Notes under the pieces: model-generated
Databases searched by the model: none
What the model was told of the DNA's origin: nothing
The model's input: the letters and a program-made list of their open reading frames with translations, nothing else
Assembly: GCA_029256005.1 (NCBI GenBank)
Contig: JAQSYS010000076.1
Location: 1 to 9,115, forward strand
Direction of reading: 5' to 3'
Source: Sedimentibacter sp.
Lineage (GTDB): Bacteria; Bacillota; Clostridia; Tissierellales; Sedimentibacteraceae
DNA length: 9,115 nt
Shown here: piece after piece, positions 6,905-9,115 of the stretch
Position numbering within the stretch: the first letter of the stretch is position 1
Layout of the letters: each line of letters opens with the position of its first letter
Translations under genes and position numbers: made by a program

Positions 6905-7392
6905 TATGACACCACCTTAATATTTCTAATATCATACAAAAATTCTCTGTCTGCTTCTAATGTAATAATTGGTGTTCTGTCAAAGGATTTTGGATTTAAA
7001 ACATTAATTACTTTAACATCAGCAATATACTTTCCTTCTCTATCAAGACCTTTTACGATATCCCCAGCATTTGGAAGAGGCAGAAATTCATAAGGTATTT
7101 TTATTTGTACTGTTGTTTCAGACTTAGAGCCATCAACGACCATTATTGCCAAACCAGGACATTTGCTTAAACATATAGCGCATCCTGTACAATTATCGGA
7201 ATTTAATGCAGGTATATTGTTAATATCTTCCCCAACCTTTATTGCATCAAACTTGCATGCAGTCTGGCATGGATTGCATGGTATTTCCTTGTAGCATTCT
7301 ACAACTGCTACCGGTCCTTTGTTTATTCTGTCTATTGAAGGGAATTTTTCCATTATCATTTCCTTACTTGGTATTCCAGTTTTCTCAAACAT
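6904..7392 (-). CDS. 4Fe-4S dicluster ferredoxin-like electron-transfer subunit
   Basis: This 162-residue protein carries two cysteine groups fitting two [4Fe-4S] clusters. The second is a standard motif: C68, C71, C74 and C78 in CTGCAICLSKCPG. The first is unusual: C33, C39, C42 and C46 (CYKEIPCNPCQTAC), with five residues rather than two between the first pair. C46 is followed by KFDAI instead of the usual CP. After about residue 95 comes a region without cysteines, rich in strand-like sequence, that I do not recognise and that may dock to the flavoprotein. There is no signal peptide or membrane segment. The start follows AGGAGG with 5 nt spacing, 12 bp after the FAD subunit stop. Its position inside the five-gene operon suggests it is the exit or entry point for electrons, linking the flavins to a soluble ferredoxin or another acceptor. 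The acceptor is unknown. Confidence 0.9.
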   Translation of the reverse strand: MFEKTGIPSKEMIMEKFPSIDRINKGPVAVVECYKEIPCNPCQTACKFDAIKVGEDINNIPALNSDNCTGCAICLSKCPGLAIMVVDGSKSETTVQIKIPYEFLPLPNAGDIVKGLDREGKYIADVKVINVLNPKSFDRTPIITLEADREFLYDIRNIKVVS

Positions 7393-7404
7393 AATATCCT
7401 CCTG

Positions 7405-8484
7405 TTAAACTACAATTTGTTCAATTCCCGCTAATATATGCTTGCCCACCGGTCCTGAACGAAGATCATCTAACTGCTTTACATAATCATTTTTTCTTTC
7501 ATCAAAATTATCAGGTCTATAACCTATTTTTGCAGCTGCACATATTCCAGCAAGATACCCTTCAACCATTGCTGCACTTGCTTCTTCAACTCCTGTAGCA
7601 TCACCTGCTGCAAACACATTTTCAACTGTAGTTTCATAGTTTTCATTTCTTACAGGGACAAATCCGCTTAACTGAGAAACATATTTCATTTGACAGCCCC
7701 TCATGGCAAGCATTTCATTTAGTGGTGTAAGTCCTACAGAAATACACATAACATCTACATCGAATTCTTTTTCTGTTCCTTCTATAGGTTGAAATTTATT
7801 ATCAATCTCACTTATTATTGCTTTTTCTAGATAATTTTTTCCAACTGCTTCTTTTACTGTATGAGATGTTAAAATAGGAACACCCATTCTTCTTATTTTA
7901 GATGCATGAACCAGATAACCGCCGATTTTTGGAGCTGCATCAAGTATTGCAACAACCTCTACACCAGCCTGCATTAGCTGATAACTTACAATGAGTCCTA
8001 TGTTTCCTGCTCCTACCATCAGTACTCTTTCTCCCGGTTTAACTCCATGTACGTTCATCAAAGTTTGTACAGCTCCTGCTCCATATATTCCAGGCAAATC
8101 ATTATTAGGAAATGCCAATGATTTTTCATATGCTCCAGTTGCAACAATAACGGCCTTTGGTTTTATTTTATAATAATTATCTTCTTTATGGACAACCGAT
8201 ACCACACCATCTTCAAACATACCCACGACAGATGTTTCAGTTAAAATTTCTACATTATTATAGCTGTTTAATTTATTCAACAAAATATTTGTTATATCTA
8301 TCCCTCTTGTGGAAGCATATTGTTTTTCAGAACCAAAAAACATATGAGTTTGCTTTACCAGCTGCCCACCCAATGATTTGTTTCTTTCAACAATACATAC
8401 TCTTGCTCCGCTTTCTGCTGCACTTATTGCAGCACAGAGCCCTGCAGGACCGCCGCCTATAATCAACAATTCTGCATCTTTCAT
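7405..8484 (-). CDS. FAD/NAD(P)-type pyridine-nucleotide-disulfide-fold oxidoreductase, alpha subunit of the amine/imino-acid dehydrogenase
   Basis: This flavoprotein has two nucleotide-binding folds. The FAD fold has GGGPAG at 10-15 and E33. The inserted second fold has GAGNIG at 158-163. VIVATGAYE lies at 112-120, and the C-terminal FAD motif FAAGDATG at 291-298. There is no redox-active CxxC, so it is not a thioredoxin reductase or dihydrolipoamide dehydrogenase. The segment GGQLVKQTHMFFGS (39-52) matches the pattern seen in HcnB, opine dehydrogenase alpha and L-proline dehydrogenase alpha subunits. At 359 residues it is about 100 shorter than fused HcnB-type proteins; the missing C-terminal BFD domain is encoded separately two genes downstream. 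Its ATG overlaps the stop of the [2Fe-2S] gene (ATGA), with GGGAG about 8 nt upstream. Whether the second fold binds NAD(P) or, as in archaeal enzymes, a structural nucleotide is open. Confidence 0.92.
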   Translation of the reverse strand: MKDAELLIIGGGPAGLCAAISAAESGARVCIVERNKSLGGQLVKQTHMFFGSEKQYASTRGIDITNILLNKLNSYNNVEILTETSVVGMFEDGVVSVVHKEDNYYKIKPKAVIVATGAYEKSLAFPNNDLPGIYGAGAVQTLMNVHGVKPGERVLMVGAGNIGLIVSYQLMQAGVEVVAILDAAPKIGGYLVHASKIRRMGVPILTSHTVKEAVGKNYLEKAIISEIDNKFQPIEGTEKEFDVDVMCISVGLTPLNEMLAMRGCQMKYVSQLSGFVPVRNENYETTVENVFAAGDATGVEEASAAMVEGYLAGICAAAKIGYRPDNFDERKNDYVKQLDDLRSGPVGKHILAGIEQIVV

Positions 8485-8786
8485 ACTATCACTCCCTTAC
8501 CTTCCTGTATTTCCACAATCATACCTTCCTCTAAATCAGTTACACAGGTTTTTACGTTAGCAATTCCGTTTACTGTCATTAGACAAGAAGAACAGTTACC
8601 TATAGCACAGTAAAAACCTCTTGGTCTATGCAAAAATAAACTTTTACCAAGCACTTTAACTCCTGCTGCATGCAACGCTGCTGCAATTGTCTCGCCTTCA
8701 TATCCCTCTATCTTTTCTCCATTAAAGGTAAAAACTAATTTTTTTTCCTTATGGAAATCTAAGATAGGATGTTTTTCTATTCTCAT
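8481..8786 (-). CDS. Small [2Fe-2S]-binding subunit, HcnA/SoxA-N-terminal-like
   Basis: This 101-residue protein has a plant-ferredoxin-like fold of the Fer2_4 type, found as HcnA, as the gamma subunit of hydroxyproline dehydrogenase, or fused to sarcosine oxidase alpha. The cluster ligands are C60, C65 and C68 (FYCAIGNCSSC) and C81 (VKTC). The HRPRGFYCAIGNC signature is typical of this group. I place the start at the ATG at 8786-8784 because AAGGGAGA lies 7 nt upstream. An upstream in-frame ATG at 8834 would add 16 hydrophobic/AT-encoded residues, but it lies at or before the predicted transcription start and has no RBS. It is the first gene of the five-gene operon, ends with the ATGA overlap, and probably receives electrons from the flavin subunits. 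A sigma-54-like promoter precedes it. Confidence 0.9.
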   Translation of the reverse strand: MRIEKHPILDFHKEKKLVFTFNGEKIEGYEGETIAAALHAAGVKVLGKSLFLHRPRGFYCAIGNCSSCLMTVNGIANVKTCVTDLEEGMIVEIQEGKGVIV

Positions 8787-8793
8787 ATCTCTA

Positions 8794-8801
8794 TCTCCCT
8801 T
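8794..8801 (-). promoter_or_regulatory. Ribosome binding site deciding the start of the [2Fe-2S] subunit
   Basis: AAGGGAGA on the minus strand, 7 nt before the ATG at 8786, fixes the shorter 101-residue product over the longer reading frame that begins at 8834. Confidence 0.75.
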
Positions 8802-8829
8802 ATTTTTAATAATGTCAATAATATTAATT

Positions 8830-8846
8830 AGCAATAATCATGCCAA
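8830..8846 (-). promoter_or_regulatory. Sigma-54 (-24/-12) promoter of the five-gene oxidoreductase operon
   Basis: On the minus strand the sequence is TTGGCATGATTATTGCT, matching the sigma-54 consensus TTGGCACG-N4-TTGCW with one mismatch in the -24 half. The invariant GG and GC are present with exactly 10 bp between them. The predicted start is near 8819, about 33 nt before the ATG at 8786, with the RBS in between. Three dyads lie about 97-132 bp upstream, where an enhancer-binding activator would bind. A sigma-70 reading also exists: TTGGCA, 17 bp, TATTAT at 8818-8823. It must be considered, but it does not explain the conserved -12 TTGCT. Confidence 0.75.
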
Positions 8847-8907
8847 ACGTTAACATTATTGAATTCTTGCAATATTCTAAAAAGTTTAAATCATTTATAA
8901 TTTCAAA

Positions 8908-8958
8908 TGTCAGTTTATTGACACTATGTCCTTTTTTAGACATGTCAGTTTTATGACA
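8908..8958. promoter_or_regulatory. Three tandem 16-bp dyads (TGTC-N8-GACA), likely upstream activating sequence
   Basis: Site 1 (8908-8923, TGTCAGTTTATTGACA) and site 3 (8943-8958, TGTCAGTTTTATGACA) are nearly identical dyads of the form TGTCA-N6-TGACA, 35 bp apart. Between them, site 2 (8927-8942, TGTCCTTTTTTAGACA) keeps TGTC-N8-GACA. Their centres are about -97, -116 and -132 from the predicted sigma-54 start, the usual range for an enhancer-binding protein. They also lie 36 bp or more upstream of the trkA -35 box, so an effect on that gene is possible. Confidence 0.65.
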
Positions 8959-8993
8959 CACGATTTTGCATAACACACCATCTTCAATTTCTC

Positions 8994-9021
8994 TTGCAAA
9001 ATATAAGTTTTGTGATATAAT
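8994..9021 (+). promoter_or_regulatory. Sigma-70/SigA-type promoter of the plus-strand gene (trkA)
   Basis: TTGCAA (8994-8999), a 16-bp spacer and a perfect TATAAT (9016-9021) are present, with TG one base before the -10 hexamer (extended -10). The start would be near 9028, giving a leader of about 47 nt. No hairpin or riboswitch is visible in it. Confidence 0.75.
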
Positions 9022-9074
9022 ACATTGTATTTTACTAGATAATTTTAGTTAATAGTCAAATTCTGGAGGAAAAA

Positions 9075-9115
9075 ATGAAAATTGTTATTGTTGGCGGGGG
9101 AAAAGTCGGTTACAC
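9075..9115 (+). CDS. trkA: Start of a probable Trk potassium-uptake protein TrkA (3' end outside window)
   Basis: Only 13 complete codons are visible, reading MKIVIVGGGKVGY. This is the first strand and glycine loop of an N-terminal Rossmann fold (G-x-G-x-x-G at G7, G9 and G12). It closely resembles the start of TrkA/KtrA-type RCK proteins, which bind NAD(H) and gate potassium transporters at the inner face of the membrane. The start follows TGGAGGA with 5 nt spacing, and a good promoter lies upstream. It is divergent from the oxidoreductase operon. With so few residues, another Rossmann-fold protein cannot be excluded. Confidence 0.6.
   Translation, partial: MKIVIVGGGKVGY

Noticed and set aside
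8157..8462. Plus-strand open frame of 101 codons opposite the FAD subunit
   Set aside because: It is antisense to the Rossmann-fold coding sequence and shows no RBS, promoter or recognisable motif.
7405..8484. Thioredoxin reductase or dihydrolipoamide dehydrogenase identity for the FAD protein
   Set aside because: No redox CxxC or CxxxxC motif is present. The GGQLVKQTHMFFGS segment and operon partners point to the HcnB/opine/proline dehydrogenase alpha group.
8787..8834. N-terminal extension of the [2Fe-2S] subunit from an in-frame ATG at 8834
   Set aside because: The ATG lies within the sigma-54 promoter element and upstream of the predicted transcription start. It has no RBS, and the family begins close to the shorter start, which has AAGGGAGA at 7 nt.
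8818..8846. Sigma-70 reading of the operon promoter: TTGGCA, 17 bp, TATTAT
   Set aside because: It is a fair match and is kept as the alternative. The -24/-12 reading explains more of the sequence (GG/GC spacing and TTGCT) and fits the upstream dyads.
8908..8958. TnrA/GlnR box or a short CRISPR-like array
   Set aside because: The half-sites resemble TGTNA...TNACA, but the spacer is 6 rather than 7 and the A/T pattern does not fit. Three 16-bp dyads without spacers of unique sequence are not a CRISPR array.

Overview
The window looks like a piece of a low-GC, AT-rich Gram-positive genome, most likely an anaerobic, amino-acid-fermenting member of the Clostridia. This rests on strong purine-rich ribosome binding sites, TTGaca/TATAAT promoters, an oxidoreductase built from many iron-sulfur subunits, and a concentration of peptide-uptake and peptidase genes. 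The genus cannot be fixed from the sequence. Every complete gene is on the minus strand; a plus-strand gene starts at the right edge.

Read in the direction of transcription (right to left), the layout is as follows. (1) 9075-9115: the first codons of a plus-strand gene that looks like trkA. (2) 8787-9074: a divergent control region with a sigma-70-type promoter for trkA, a near-canonical sigma-54 (-24/-12) promoter facing left, and three tandem 16-bp dyads (TGTC-N8-GACA) placed where an enhancer-binding protein would sit. (3) 8786-5485: a tightly coupled five-gene operon encoding a [2Fe-2S] protein, an FAD/NAD-type oxidoreductase, an 8Fe ferredoxin-like protein, a BFD-type [2Fe-2S] protein and a DAO-family FAD oxidase-like subunit. 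Together they form a multi-subunit amine or imino-acid dehydrogenase related to HcnABC, opine/D-hydroxyproline dehydrogenases and archaeal dye-linked L-proline dehydrogenase. (4) 5393-4299: an M24 Xaa-Pro-type peptidase that ends at a very clear rho-independent terminator. (5) 4146-1134: a second transcription unit with its own promoter, encoding an M19 dipeptidase, a type I signal peptidase and an M20 PepD dipeptidase. (6) 831-1: the first 277 codons of an OppB/DppB-type peptide ABC transporter permease, starting at GTG and preceded by a textbook promoter and a repeat-flanked palindrome.

The functional picture, partly inferred, is import of oligopeptides (permease), hydrolysis in the cytoplasm by three peptidases of different specificity (M24 for Xaa-Pro bonds, M19 and M20 for dipeptides), and oxidation of a released or related amino or imino acid by the five-subunit dehydrogenase, with electrons passing through its iron-sulfur subunits to an unknown acceptor. 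The most interesting part is the apparent sigma-54/enhancer control of this dehydrogenase together with its split-subunit architecture. The substrate cannot be read from the sequence.
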